A DNA stretch of 64,000 nucleotides, from NCBI GenBank assembly GCA_034359265.1, contig CP136890.1, positions 98,295,501 to 98,359,500 on the forward strand, in the 5' to 3' direction. The DNA is from Canna indica (taxonomy: Eukaryota > Streptophyta > Magnoliopsida > Zingiberales > Cannaceae). Both the position numbers and the translations under genes were made by a program. Positions 35,517-47,125 of this stretch are shown piece after piece. The first letter of the stretch is position 1, and each line of letters starts with the position of its first letter. The notes beneath the pieces are model-generated. The model had not been told where the DNA came from and did no database searches. It saw nothing but the letters and a program-made list of their open reading frames with translations.

Positions 35517-36901
35517 TCACGGCTGCGACATCATCGGTAGAAGGCCAGAGTGAGACGCAATCTGAGTGAGGAGTGTCAGCATGTTCTATATCGTCTGTCT
35601 CAACTCGCCATTCGTTTGTCTCAACTCGTCATTCATCTGTCTCTGCTCCTCCATCGCCAGCCTCTGCTCCTCCATCATCTGCCTCTGCTCCTCCATCCTC
35701 TGTCTCTGATGTGTGAGCTCCAACTCCATGGCCGTTATCCGGCTCTGGTCCTGCGCCCAGGATGTCGAGGACCGTTCACACGCAGCTGGAGGGGTCGGTG
35801 CCCCCAAGTGACCCGAGCACGACACATGCAATCACAGTCCTCGTGTAAGTTTCCTACACGTGTTTATATTTTAAATATATATAAACTATAAATAAAAATT
35901 GTGTAAATCAAATAGACATATATAAAAACTTACCATTATATACGATGTTCTGCTATCAACGTAGTCCCCCGCTCCTCGTCGACCACGGTGGGTGCGCTCA
36001 TACATCTCCATCATCGACGGGCGTTGGACGGTGCCGTCCTCCGCCACGCGCATCTTATATTAGAAAATTAACCAATACATTACTATCATTATACACAATA
36101 TATAATTTAATTAAAAATAATTAAATTACACATACCATACGACGCTCATGAACTGCAAAAGAGATGGAGCCACCAGTGTGGCGCGTGCCCCCGAGTCTGC
36201 CCTATTTGTGTGGCCCCCAACCATCTCATCACTGACTGACGGGCCTGCTGAAGCAGTCCGTTATAGTGAGCACGGGCAACACGCTCCCATGCAGCCTCAA
36301 CAAAAGTGGTCTGGTCCTTCAGCCATGTATAATGAGCCTGCAAAAAAATTATTATTACCGATAAATATTTAACTTTAATATTAATTTAATAAATATACTT
36401 ATCATGAACTCTCACCACAATAAATCCATATGCTCACGGGGCACGTGAGACCATGTAGGTCACGCCCCGTGCATAAACTTCCGGATCGTCCCCGCTATCG
36501 TGCGAGGGACGTCCTCTTGCTCAAATCTGCACAAAATATAAATTCATATTATGATATTTTGAAATAAATAAATTATAAGAAATAATTGATGCATATACTT
36601 ACTATCTTCCGCACACACTAACTGCTCTGCGCATTTCTCCCTCGGGTGGTGGAGGGAGAATTCTGTTAGGCCCTCGTGGCCTACGTCTCGATGACGATGG
36701 TCCTAGATCTGCAGAGGGTGGCAGAGGGATGGTAGCTAGAGGTGAGGGGATGGTGGCCAGATCAGGTGATGGAACGATGGACGAATCAGGTGGGGGGATG
36801 GTGGTTGGAGGTGGGGGGATGGTGGGTACAAGTGGGGCGAGTGATAATCGTCGGGGGGTCCTACGAGTAATGCCTCCTCGGGAACTGATATCTCGAACCA
36901 T
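35517..36901 (-). pseudogene. En/Spm-type second gene (Transposase_24-like)
   Basis: It runs from the ATG at 36901 (MVRDISSRGG, then a Pro/Ser-rich segment) to a TGA at 35519-35517. Recognisable pieces are MHGAWPTWSHVPREHMDLLW (about 36460-36410), TWLKDQTTFVEAAWERVARA (about 36330), THRGRRGAGDYVDSRT (about 35990) and a C-terminal coiled coil of MEEQRQ heptad-like repeats (about 35725-35600). This order is that of plant Ptta/En/Spm proteins, which bind subterminal repeats beside TNP2. Exons appear separated by AT-rich introns (for example donor GTAAGT at 36601). Exact splicing and integrity were not resolved. Confidence 0.6.
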
Positions 36902-36980
36902 AGCTGTAAAAATTTAATATAATTAGATTATATATAATAGATTAATAGATATTAATTGAATATATACTTCACATCTATAA

Positions 36981-39900
36981 TTATTCGTCATTGTCATTAT
37001 CATCATCTGTGTAATACTCTTCTTCTTGTTCTTCTATATCAGAATCTTGAAATTCTTCTTCGTCTCCCTCATCATCATTCTGTCGTACCTCAACTTCATT
37101 ATCGTCGTCATCAACGTACTCTATTTCCAAGTGAACTAACTCTGTGTCATCATCTTCGAGTATTGGACTAACTCGTACCACTTAGGAAGGATCTTCTTCT
37201 TGAAAGAAGTCATCTGCTGACTCATTCTCTCCAACTACCGGGTCAATTTTTCCTCTGGCTTTAGTCTTACAGACTACACGACAGTCTGCCATATCATTCT
37301 TTCGAGACGGATACTGCATATAATATACTTGTTCAGCTTGAGATGCCAATATAAATGGCTAATTTGAAGTTAATTTTGATTTGTAATTGACCTCGACCAG
37401 CTATTTATACTTTGGATAAACTCTCATGCCCCTATCGCTTGTATCGAACTAATGACATTTAAAAAGGACAACTGATTTATATTCGAAATTTTTTAAATCT
37501 ATGACTTCTTCCAATAGTCCGTAAAAGTCAACATCACATTCAGCGTACGTTGTCCCTTTGACGCAGACCCAGGCATTCATAGTATTTTTTTGTAGATGAA
37601 TATTCAAGTGTGTGAAATTTATATCCATTAACAAAATAAGCATTATAAGACTGTACAAGTCGTGTCGGTCCGCTAGCAAACTCAAAGATTTGGTTATCTA
37701 TTTTGCCTATGTGTTCTGTGCTGTAAGCTTGAAACCAATTAGGGAACTCATGACTCCGTAATCTTTCTAATTCCTCATCGCTGTAAATTGAATATTTTGT
37801 CACCATCTCAATGTCAAATATTTCAATGAACTTCTCAATCTCTGGACAGTTTAGTAAAATGTACAAGTAGGCCAAATGGTACTCTTCGTCGTTTAAGAAT
37901 CGAGACGGACGAGAACTCAAATCATGATCGGGGTAACAAAAGATATTTAAACAACCATTTGATAGTCGAGCTCCCCCGTCGTCGTACCGTGGAAGACGAT
38001 TAAGTCTTGTCTTGATGGTTGATTCAAAATAAAATGAATAGAATATTGAAATTTCTTGAATTATATATGCTTCTGATATAGAACCTTCAACTACGGTGGT
38101 GTTCTTTATTTTTTTTCCAGACAATTCATGTATCTTTCAAATAAGTACATCCACCGACCGAAAGCAATCTCTGCATGAATATATGACAATCGTGGCTCTT
38201 CATCCCCGATATTTTGCATTCATCGGTGTTTACACATCGAGATAAGTTTAAGGCATATCGATCGTGTAATCTGAGTTCTTTGATCCATTGATACACATCT
38301 TTCATCTATTGTTTATTTAATACATACGGCGCCTTTGGCTTATGAAGTCGTCTGTTGACCTTTTGCAACTCTAACTCAGGCATCTTACAAAGTATTTTTA
38401 CATCATATCGGGCCTTCACATTTTCTTTAGTTTTGTCAAAAATATCCATCACTGTGTTAAAAATATTATCAAACACATTTTTTTCAATGTGCATGATGTC
38501 CAAATTATGCCGAATCAGTAATGAACTCCAATACGGTAATTCCCAAAAGATACTTTTCACACAGTTATGTGTTTGACCAAAGCTTGAAATTCTTACATTC
38601 CGACCAAAAATAATCTCTAGAAGCAATTGAACATATGCTAACATCTGTTCTAGGGGTGAGCGGATCCGGGTACCCTGTAATTTTTATGATATCCGAACCC
38701 TACCCTATATAGGACCGGTTCCTATATTTTGGACCCGGATCCTACCTTGTTGGAATCTAGAATCGGACCCTACCCGGAACCACCGATTCCAGTTCCGGTT
38801 TCGAGTACCCTATTGGATCACCTATTTAATTTTATTAGTGTGAATAAAAAATAATGAATCAATGAATGAAAGGGTTTGTTAATATTCACTATAATTTCTA
38901 TTATTATTTTGTGGTAAAAATAGTAATATATGTAGTGTAACCAATAAATTATATTGAGAAATTGCAAATAGGCTCCTAATTAAATATATCTATTATCTAA
39001 TATATCGGATTCGAGTTAAATAATTAAATATATATAACTTGGTACTGGTTTCGGTTCCGGTTCCGAGTCCCGACGTGTTGGACCCGAAATCGGAACCGAT
39101 TTTAATCGGTTCCTTGATTTGTTACCCGGACCCTACCCGGATTTAATTTGGGTCTACCCGATCGGGTTGGTTCCAATCGGTTTCGGGTCTACCCAGTACC
39201 CGTGCACATCCCTAATCTGTTCACCAGACAACATCAGTGGTGGCTCGATCATCTCTTCGACTCTACCCTTGGTAAATTTATCACGATTCCTTCGATATAG
39301 ATGGTTAGACGGTAGGAACCGGCGATGACAATCAAAGAATGAAATTTTTCGACAGTTCTCAAGAGTGAAGGATTTTGAGTATTCCATGCAATACGAGCAA
39401 GAGAGTCGCCCATGCGTGCTCCAACCACACAATATGTCATATGCCGAAAAATCATTGATTGTCCACAATATAGCAGCTCGTAAAGTGAAGTTTTTCTTCC
39501 GGTGATAATCATAGTGACAACTCCCTCAACCCACAATATTTTCAGTTCATCAATTAGGGGTCGGAGAAACACGTCAATTTCTTTGCGAGGACCCATAGGA
39601 CCCGAAATAATCATCGAAAGATAGTTAAATTCATCTTTCATACACATTGAGGGCGGCAAATTATAAACTGTTAACAACACTAGCCATACTGAATACAGAG
39701 TTGCTAAATTATCAAACAGATTAAAATCATCTGTGCACAATCCTAACCTGATATTTCTAGTCTCCCTAACAAATGAAGGATAGCACCTATCAAAATGTTT
39801 TCATGCTTCACTGTCAGATTAATGAGTCACTACTGTATCATCACGACTTCTTGCATGCCAACTCATATAAATGGCAGTCTTTTTCGACATGAATAACTTT

Positions 39901-40808
39901 TGAAGCCTCGGTGTTAGTGGAAAATACCGAAGCACCTTAAAGGGGATATTTTTTTATCAGACCAATTTTTTTTCCTTGTAACGAGGTTGTTCACATATCG
40001 GGCATTGCTCTAACTGTGCATTTTCTTTATAATATAAAATGCAGTTATTTGGGCACGCGTGTATCTTTTCGTACTCAAGCCCTAATTTTCTCTTTCAACT
40101 TTTTTGTCTTATAAAAGGTTGGCTCAAACTTGTTATTTGGAGGTAACATACCATTGATAAAGCATGCAATCCGATCAAACGCATCCCCACTGATATTACA
40201 ATCGGACTTCATGTTCAGGAGTTGTGTCATTGCCGAAAATCTTGTATAATTAGGACAATTCTCAAACAAAGGTTCATCGGCAGCTTTCAACATCTCGTAA
40301 AATTCTACAGCCTCCTTATTCGGCAATTCAATCTGTATCGCAAGTTATTCTTCAGTGACTTCAACTATCGTAGTATCTGGTGGCACTACTGTCTCAGTAA
40401 CTGACTCAATATTATCATTTAAATAAAATTGTCCTCCAAGATTATCCAAAATCATTGTTCTGTAAGGATTAGGTGGATTGGAAGAAGAAACACTAGAAGA
40501 AAAAGATTCACTATGAGTTTGGACAACAGGATTGCTCGACGTCCCGACTTGACGTGACTCCCCGTGACAATTCCATAGAAAATATCTTGGTGTGAATCCT
40601 TTTGTATACAGATGCATTGTAACAGTTTCTCGGTTCAAAAATCTTATGTTCGAACATTTTCAGCACAAACATCGGATTTTATCACACTATTAAGGAATAA
40701 TTGATTCGAGTAGGCAAAATTTAAGAAGTAAGTTACGACTACTCGAAATTTGTCCGTTATAGCTCTACGATGAATTCGTCAGTACATCCAACTTCGATCG
40801 CCCGACAT
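36981..40808 (-). pseudogene. TNP2-type CACTA transposase, broken
   Basis: From the ATG at 40808 the minus strand shows in order: a transposase-associated domain (MSGDRSWMY, a TGA, then RIHRRAITDKF, and CAENVRT next to FLNRETVTMHLYTKGFTPRY); the TNP2 core with PICEQPRYKEKK, VLRYFPLTPRLQKLFMS, LCTDDFNLF, YNLPPSMCMK, IDVFLRPLIDELKILW, HRRFLPSNH and PPLMLSGEQ; then IMHIEKNVFDNIFNTVMD and GMKSHDCHIFMQRLL; a DUF4218/DUF4216-like part (RSHEFPNWFQAY, TTYAECDVDFYG); and an acidic tail (37181-36981). Stops (two before NIPFKVL), frameshifts and a hAT MITE at 38651-39214 disrupt it. Confidence 0.85.
38651..39214. mobile_element. hAT-type MITE inside the TNP2 gene, 564 bp
   Basis: Starts TAGGGGTGAGCGGATCC and ends GTGCACATCCCTA. 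It is flanked by a perfect 8-bp duplication ATCTGTTC (38643-38650, 39215-39222). Excision would rejoin the transposase codons for LSGEQ and LAYVQLLLEIIFG. The body repeats CCGGTTCC/GGAACCG and GGGTAC words; no coding region. Confidence 0.92.
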
Positions 40809-41269
40809 GTTCTGTCAAAAAGTTTGCAATATCTTTAGGTAATGTCTTTAGGTAGGATGGTCATATTCCATTTGAGATTCATGTTATTTATATTTGCACT
40901 TAGAATTTCTTTTAGTCATTAATTTTATTCTAAATTTCGGCAGCATCTCCCTACAGTTCTCCAAATACGCATATCATCTGGGCGCGTATCGGAGAACAAG
41001 GGAGATACAAGTCAAAATTTAAAAATGAATAATGACTAAAAGAAAATGAACTAAGTGCAATATAAATAACTATATTTCTAAATTGCCCAATTATGGATAA
41101 TTCAAGAGTTGTACGTCGTATAAAAGATCATTTACTTCATTTACACGAACATACAACCCCCGAACGGATATAAGGTTTTGCAAAATTAAAACTTGACTTG
41201 TCGATGCGTACGTGAAATGTATCAACTCGTCTTAATTATTTTCTAAATTTGTGGATGCCGGTGCAACTC

Positions 41270-41505
41270 CACAGCAGACGATTCCGCGCAAGTCGAAAGT
41301 ACATGGACGATTCCGATGCGCGAGTCCAAGGTGGACGATTCCGGCGCGAGTCCAAAGTTGATGATTCTAACGCACGTCGAAAGTACGTGGACGATTTCGA
41401 CGCGCGATACCAAGGTGGACGATTCCGGCGCGAGTCCAAAGTGGACGATTCCACGCGAGTCCAAAGTGGACAATTCCAGCACGCGCGAGTCCACAGTGGA
41501 TATTT
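41270..41505. repeat. Minisatellite GGACGATTCCGGCGCGAGTCC
   Basis: About eight degenerate units of 24-30 bp with a longer alternating period (a GTCGAAAGTAC variant every other unit). It lies upstream of the transposase start, within the CACTA element. Confidence 0.75.
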
Positions 41506-41777
41506 TTAAAATTATAATTACACCCAACTAAAATTAACTCTAGCGTTTATTCTACCCTTGATTAATTAACCCTAACATTAAAACTAACCTAAATTTAAAT
41601 AATCTAACTGCAAAAAAAACTTAATTAATCTACCATTAACATATAATAAATCTACAGTTAACAGATAATTAATCTAAAATTAATCTACATTCAACTCATA
41701 AATTCTATAAATAAATCAAAAAAATTAAAACCTAAGATTAGGGGTTAAACCCCTAATCAAACAGTAGCTGTCAACTA

Positions 41778-42270
41778 TTGTTGGTTACTGTTCATCTGGT
41801 TGCGGCCGTGGGATTCGGCCCCAAACTCGGCAGGGAACTCACGTCGGAGCACCGGCGTCTACACGTCGGCAATGTTCGCCAGTGTCGACGTCCGGCGTGT
41901 AGACGCCGACAGTGGTGGCGACGGAAAAAGGGGGCACATGGTGGAGGGAGGCGGAGAATACCTCACAAAGAAAAAGGGGCGACGGGCCGACTGTTGAGGG
42001 TCGGAATCGACAACATCCATCAACGGACGACGAGGGCAGCGGCGAGGGAGATTGGGGTCGGCCGGTGCGCGTGCGTGGAGGAAGATTGGTGCTCGATCGG
42101 CGAGGGCGAGGGCGGCGTCTCCGTCGACGGTGGCTCGGCAGCAAACTCGACGACGAGAAGGCGAAGTCGACGTCACATGAAGTCAGCGACAGCGGCGACG
42201 ACAACTCGGTCGGCAGTGGAGAGAGAAGACAGCGGGGGAAAGAGGAAGGGTCGGGGGCAAACACAAATAA
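41778..42270. other. GC-rich leader zone of the CACTA element
   Basis: Open frames exist on both strands (Arg/Gly- and Pro/Ser-rich), but none resembles a protein family and the composition alone explains them. It probably holds the promoter and 5' leader for the minus-strand genes. Confidence 0.4.
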
Positions 42271-42279
42271 AAATGATTT

Positions 42280-42650
42280 TCAGCCGTCGAAAACCCTTGG
42301 AATTGTATTTTTTTTATCACCGGCGGCTCTCTCCGCCGTCGGTGAAGAGTGTTTTAATTTTCGTGTTGCGTTCGTGCCATTAATTAATAAGCGACGGCCG
42401 CTTTCAGCTGTGGCTAATGACTTAATCATATCACCAACGGCTCTAGTGCCCCCGCTAAGCCGTGACTAATAACTTATTTTATTTCGCGCCCCGTGCGCGA
42501 CATCAACTATGAGCGACTGTCCTAGGCGGCCGTATGCGAGTTGCGGCTGATTTGATTACATCAGCCACTGTCGCTACGGCCGTCGCAAAGCAGTGAATTA
42601 TTCTGACGGCCGAAGCGGCCATCGGTGATTCCCGTGACTAATGTAGTATA
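42280..42650. repeat. CACTA subterminal repeats, right
   Basis: ATCACCGGCGGCTC, GCCGTCGGTGAAG, AGCGGCCATCGGTGATT and related words mirror the left end. Confidence 0.65.
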
Positions 42651-42707
42651 TTCTAGTAGTGGTGAGCAATCATTTGATGATATTTATTATTTCTTTTACT
42701 AAAGATT

Positions 42708-42710
<3 letters not shown>

Positions 42711-42779
<69 letters not shown>
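42711..42779. repeat. (TA)n microsatellite
   Basis: An uninterrupted TA run. At the homologous place of units 1-3 (10288-10320, 21081-21090, 29217-29228) the run is much shorter. Confidence 0.95.
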
Positions 42780-42781
<2 letters not shown>

Positions 42782-43595
42782 CCAAAGAAACTCAAAAATC
42801 ACTTTGCATTCAACACATCTCGCAAGGAAGTCATGTCATGGTTTTTACCTAATCTATTTATTAGTTCAAAGTATATGACCTAATCTACTAGCCTTCATTT
42901 ACTTTTCATGTACTAAGTAATTTTTAACAATCCTCTCAACATCACTTATTAATATTTTGTGGATATATTGAAGCTATGGTGTAATGTTGTTAAGTTAAAG
43001 ACAAGTATTGATCTAAAAACCTCTTAGTAACTGTTTAAATTTTCTTCTATTTTTGATGATATGTTTAATGAGAATACTAATTGTGCTTTAATGAGTATAT
43101 ATAGGTTGATTCACTCGAATGCAGTGGATGTCTTTACAATTTGTACAAGAGCACTCTTCCATTCTAGAACGTGATGTTTATATTTTAGAGGTCTTATAAT
43201 TTGTAATTCATATGACATTTATTTTCTTCAATTAATGATCAAATTAACTTTTAGAATACTTTATATATTTATTTTGGTTGAAATTTACTAATCTTCCTAT
43301 CGAGTAGATTTTCTTTGATTGTAGATTGGTGGTATATATTTGCTGGAATGCATGTCTTTATTTCATAAATTATATCTTCATATCAAAATATATATGTTCA
43401 TTAATTGGTGGATGATCGATCGAGTACAAAAAAATTAGTAAAGAATTCTCGTATATTTTTTAATTTTCGCATGAAGTAAAAATATTTTGACAAACAACCA
43501 ATATTTAACTGGATTTCTATTATATCCTTTCTCTTCAAATCTTATCTCATCAACATCAAATCATACAAAGCAAACATACATGACCTAAGAACATT
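42780..43595. repeat. Duplicated unit flank, copy 4
   Basis: Near-identical to 29229-30063, with small indels. No gene. Confidence 0.8.
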
Positions 43596-44598
43596 TCAAA
43601 GGGAAGAGAAGATGGGGACGCCCGGAAGGGTGGCGCCTGCATCAACTATGAAGACGTTCCCACTCACATACTCGGACGCTTCATGGATCAAGTAGCGGAT
43701 GACCGACGTCACGGCCGGATTCGTTGTGCCAAGCGTCATCAAAGGCACCGTCCTCCTAGTCACCTTCCCCAGCCATTCTTTCTCCACCAGCTTCTCCGTT
43801 ATCTCAGACTTGAAAACCCCTGGACTTATCGAGTTCACTCTTATGCCATGAGGTCCCAGCTCCAACGCCATTACCTGTATACATGGGAAAACATATGAAG
43901 CAATTTTTTCTGGAGTAAAAGAAGGCATGCATATTAATTAAGAAGCGGACATACGTACTCACCCTTGTGATGGAATTGACACCTGTTTTGGATGCAGTGT
44001 AAGCAAGGGATCCAGGTAATTGGCCACGTTCAGTGCCGGAAATAGATGAGATGTTGATCACTGAGCCCTTCTGCTTCGCATCCCTCATGCGTGTGCACGC
44101 GTACTTCGTCACCAGCCACATGCCTTTTAGATTTGTGTTCATGTTGTTGTCCCATTCTTCTTCGGGCCAGTCCAATGGCGAATAAACTCCACCTGGAGCA
44201 AATCAGTAGCAAAACTTAGAAATTAAAGTTTCTTCTTTGGATTTCCCTTCAGATCCAAATCTTAGCATATATATACCTCTAATCCCGGCGTTATTCACCA
44301 ACGCGTCGATGCGGCCAAAGGCGTTCCAGGCCTCGCTCACGGCGGCCTCGATGGCGGAGCTCTTGCCGCTGACGTCAAGCTCGACGGCGACAGACCGGAC
44401 GTGGGCTGGGGAGGAGGAGCCGTTGATCTCGTCGCAGAGGGACTTGAGGCGTTGGACTCTCCGAGCGGCGACGACGATCTTGCACCCGGCGGCAGCGAGG
44501 TCGAGGCAGATCTCTCGCCCGATGCCAGAGGAGGAGCCGGTGACCATAACCACCTTGCTTTCCAAGCTCCGCCATTGCTGCCGATCCACTGCCGCCAT
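43596..44598 (-). CDS. Short-chain dehydrogenase/reductase, copy C (intact, 3 exons)
   Basis: The CDS joins 44598-44277, 44192-43963 and 43874-43596, 276 residues. Every splice site of copy B recurs at a constant shift of 13,532 bp, so there is no net indel across exons or introns. The protein differs from copy B at two exon 3 positions only (Val to Ile and Asp to Glu in [14 protein letters not shown]) and uses TGA where copy B uses [15 protein letters not shown] and YTASK are all intact. A TATA box is at 44701-44707. Function is as for copy B: probably an NADP(H)-dependent carbonyl or alcohol oxidoreductase, substrate unknown. Confidence 0.92.
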
Positions 44599-44700
44599 GG
44601 ATACTCTTTAAGTTGCCGGACTATTAATTAATCTAAGGCCCCCAAATTTCCACACTCTACTATATGGCTCGAGTCTCTCCTCCGTCCTCGTTCCGCTTCC

Positions 44701-44707
44701 ATTTATA
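44701..44707 (-). promoter_or_regulatory. TATA box of SDR copy C
   Basis: TATAAAT on the minus strand, in the same position as in copy B. The shared upstream region extends to about 44815. Confidence 0.6.
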
Positions 44708-44819
44708 GCAGTACATGCAAAATGGAGCCAGCTAGCGGACTTGAGACTGATGAGGATGGGCGCAGAGAGAAACCTATGGGACCCTCTTTCCATATTGGCT
44801 AATGCATGGCTACTGCCCC

Positions 44820-45310
44820 CCGTTCCCTTCATCCGAGGCCCCTGCAAACAGTTGGAGAACTGGTTTTGCTCTTCCTGTTGGTATCTTCCACTCGGGTCCT
44901 ACTTCAGGTGACGTCAGCGAATACGTTTTCACCGAGGTCTCCCCGCCGCAGCGGGGCGTTGTTTTGAGGCTGTTGAGCATTCGTACATCTCTTGACAGGG
45001 AAAGAGTTAAAAATGTCAAGAAAAAAAAGGTAAGCGTGAAGTTGAATATAGAATTCTCTTAATGTGGGCAATGAATCATGTACGTCATGTCAACCATGCA
45101 TGACTTGTGCAACAAAACGTCATGCCTGATGCCAAACGGCTACAGCTAGCATCGCAAACGCATCCGCAAACGCATGTATTTTTAGCTAACAACTCTGTTG
45201 TTGTTTCCATCTTCTATAATCATTATCTCCATCATTAGTGAATGAACAAATTAATTCGATCTCTTATGGAGTTAGGGTGTTTCTGTCATTTGATCAGTCC
45301 GCCATATAGT
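44820..45310. repeat. Duplicated unit flank upstream of SDR copy C
   Basis: Matches 26945-27250 (GGTATCTTCCACTCGGGTCC, GTGACGTCAGCGAATACG, CATCTCTTGACAGGG) and, at 45179-45250, 32935-33030. No gene. Confidence 0.75.
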
Positions 45311-46505
45311 GAGAATTATGTGGTATATATGCTGCTTATATAAACCACCGTGTCACCACCAACTGAGTTACTTCCTTCGGCACGTCACTACAAGAAAAGT
45401 AATGAATAGCGGCGGAAAATAACCGGCGCCTTTTACTGGCGCGGGTAATTAATCTAAGCAGTGTATAATTACTTCGATTAATAACCGGCGCCAGTGAAGA
45501 CGCCGGTTATTTTTTTTCGTTCCTTCACCTGCCGCTGCTTGACCAAACTCTTTTCCCCGCTCAACTGCAAACCTTTTTTCCCGCTGATCTCCCCGCTAGC
45601 TTTCTGCAAATTAATCCTTTTCTGATCCAAAAAAACCCCAAACTGGCCGCTAGCTTTCCTGATCCAACATTTCGCTAAGTGATCTGCTTGTCATCCGCTG
45701 TTCTTCTAGATCGCTACTCGTGTAGTGATACTTCTAGATCACTAGCTTTCCTGTTCATCCGCTGTTAATCCGCTGCTGCTCCGGATCTGCTTGTCGAGGC
45801 CTCCGCTGTCCGCTGTACCCGCTGTTCTTCCGCTGTTCACATTTCGCAGCCTATTTCCGGGTGTCAATTCCCACCCGCCTCACAAAAAAAGAACAAAAAT
45901 TCTGCAGATCTTTTTTTATCTCCTTGACCGCCGTGATAGTACAAAGAAGAGCTCGACGCCTTCGGTCCCATCTCTCACCATCATCGCATGATGGAGTCCG
46001 TCGCGGCATCGGCAGCGATCACCTCGACGCCATCTTCCCTCTCGTTCTTCTCGCCGAAGAGAAGTGCTCCTCGGCGCCAATTCCCTCTCCTGATCGCCTC
46101 GAAGAGTGAAGAGTAATTCCTCTCTTTTTCTCTCTTCTTCCTCGTATTTGATTCGATCTGCAACCTAAAGTTACTCTTTTTATTTTTTCGGCTACATAGA
46201 TGGAGAAATTGAAGCCTATCGCAATTCCGAGTCAGAGAGCACTAGCCTTGTTCCTTTCATGGGCAATCGAGCTCCTATTTCCCCTCTTCCCAAGGTATTT
46301 CGCTGAATTCAATTCCGTCTGATACGGTGATTGGGAAAGGTGTTCTTTTTTTTAATGTATGATTCGTAATGCACTTTTGTTAGGATACGGCGATGGGGTT
46401 GCCATTTCTCTGATTTTTTCCAACCTTGAAATCAGAATATTAGGTACAGAATTCTGATTCCCAACCTTGAAATCAGCAAATGTATATATATGCATTCATC
46501 CGCAG

Positions 46506-46597
46506 CCTTGACGATGGTTGTTGCCATCATCTTCCCCTTCTTTAAGGAGCTGCTAGGGTTCTTTGGAGGTTTTGCATTTGCACCCACCACATACTTT
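46506..46597 (+). pseudogene. Captured LHT-type amino acid transporter exon
   Basis: Between an AG acceptor (CCGCAG) and a GT donor (GTAAGCTG) the frame reads LTMVVAIIFPFFKELLGFFG then GFAFAPTTYF. The FGGF.FAPTTYF signature belongs to lysine/histidine-type transporters of the amino acid/auxin permease family, where an intron at this place is known. Only this exon is recognisable; it encodes part of one membrane span. It is not a gene by itself. Confidence 0.7.
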
Positions 46598-47054
46598 GTA
46601 AGCTGCTTCAATTACTTCAGTTCCATTTTGTAATATTCAACTTGAACTGTACTACACAAAGAAGATCATCTTCTATTCATATTATTACTGAATACTGATG
46701 TGAAAAGTCCCAACTATTATTACTGACTTCCACGTTGCTGTCAAGAACGAGATTGTTTGCCACTTTGCCTTGTTCATCAGTATCTCTATGAGCTTTGCTT
46801 TTTCCTTCAAAGTGTTTATTCCAACCATCCATAATCCATTAGCAGTAATGTTTAGCACAAACTGCATTGAAAAGCTGCAACTATGAAAGTCTCTCCCAAA
46901 TAGAATGTTCAGTTTGTCCTTATTCCAGATGTAGTCATTGATTAACTCTGAAATCTTGTTTAGCTCACTCATATCCAAACTTAGCTATAGGCAGTGAATG
47001 TATCCAAGGAGAATCTGAAAGCATGAGAGCAGAATTAGAGGCCTGATTGCTAAA

Positions 47055-47125
47055 GCTATTCAAACTGTTCAGTGGCAGATATGGATTCAGACTGTTCAGT
47101 GGCAAATATGGATTTGAACTTTTCA
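47055..47125. repeat. Short tandem repeat CTGTTCAGTGGCA
   Basis: Two adjoining copies of a 27-bp unit (ACTGTTCAGTGGCAGATATGG-like), with a stray third word near 47240, inside the CACTA element. Confidence 0.6.

Larger units (their letters stand above)
34219..42661 (-). mobile_element. CACTA (En/Spm-type) transposon, 8.4 kb, defective
   Basis: The right end is TTCTAGTAGTG; the left end CACACGCTACTAGAA has 4 extra bases compared with CACTACTAGAA. A 3-bp duplication (GTA 34216-34218, GTG 42662-42664) sits in GGTTTAGTGAGCAATC, which is uninterrupted at about 29161. Both ends have subterminal arrays of GCCGTCGGTGA-like words (34240-34600, 42280-42650). Inside, on the minus strand, are a TNP2-type transposase gene and a second En/Spm-type gene, plus two nested hAT MITEs. 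Stops and the nested insertion make it non-autonomous now. Confidence 0.9.

Noticed and set aside
35586..35831. Stand-alone coiled-coil protein
   Set aside because: It is the C-terminal exon of the En/Spm-type second gene and ends at the same TGA (35517).
41270..41505. CRISPR-like regular repeats
   Set aside because: Tandem degenerate minisatellite without unique spacers, in a plant nuclear context.
41778..42383. Open frame of 201 codons, plus strand
   Set aside because: Arg/Gly-rich translation of a GC-rich CACTA leader; opposite strand is equally open and no family resemblance is seen.
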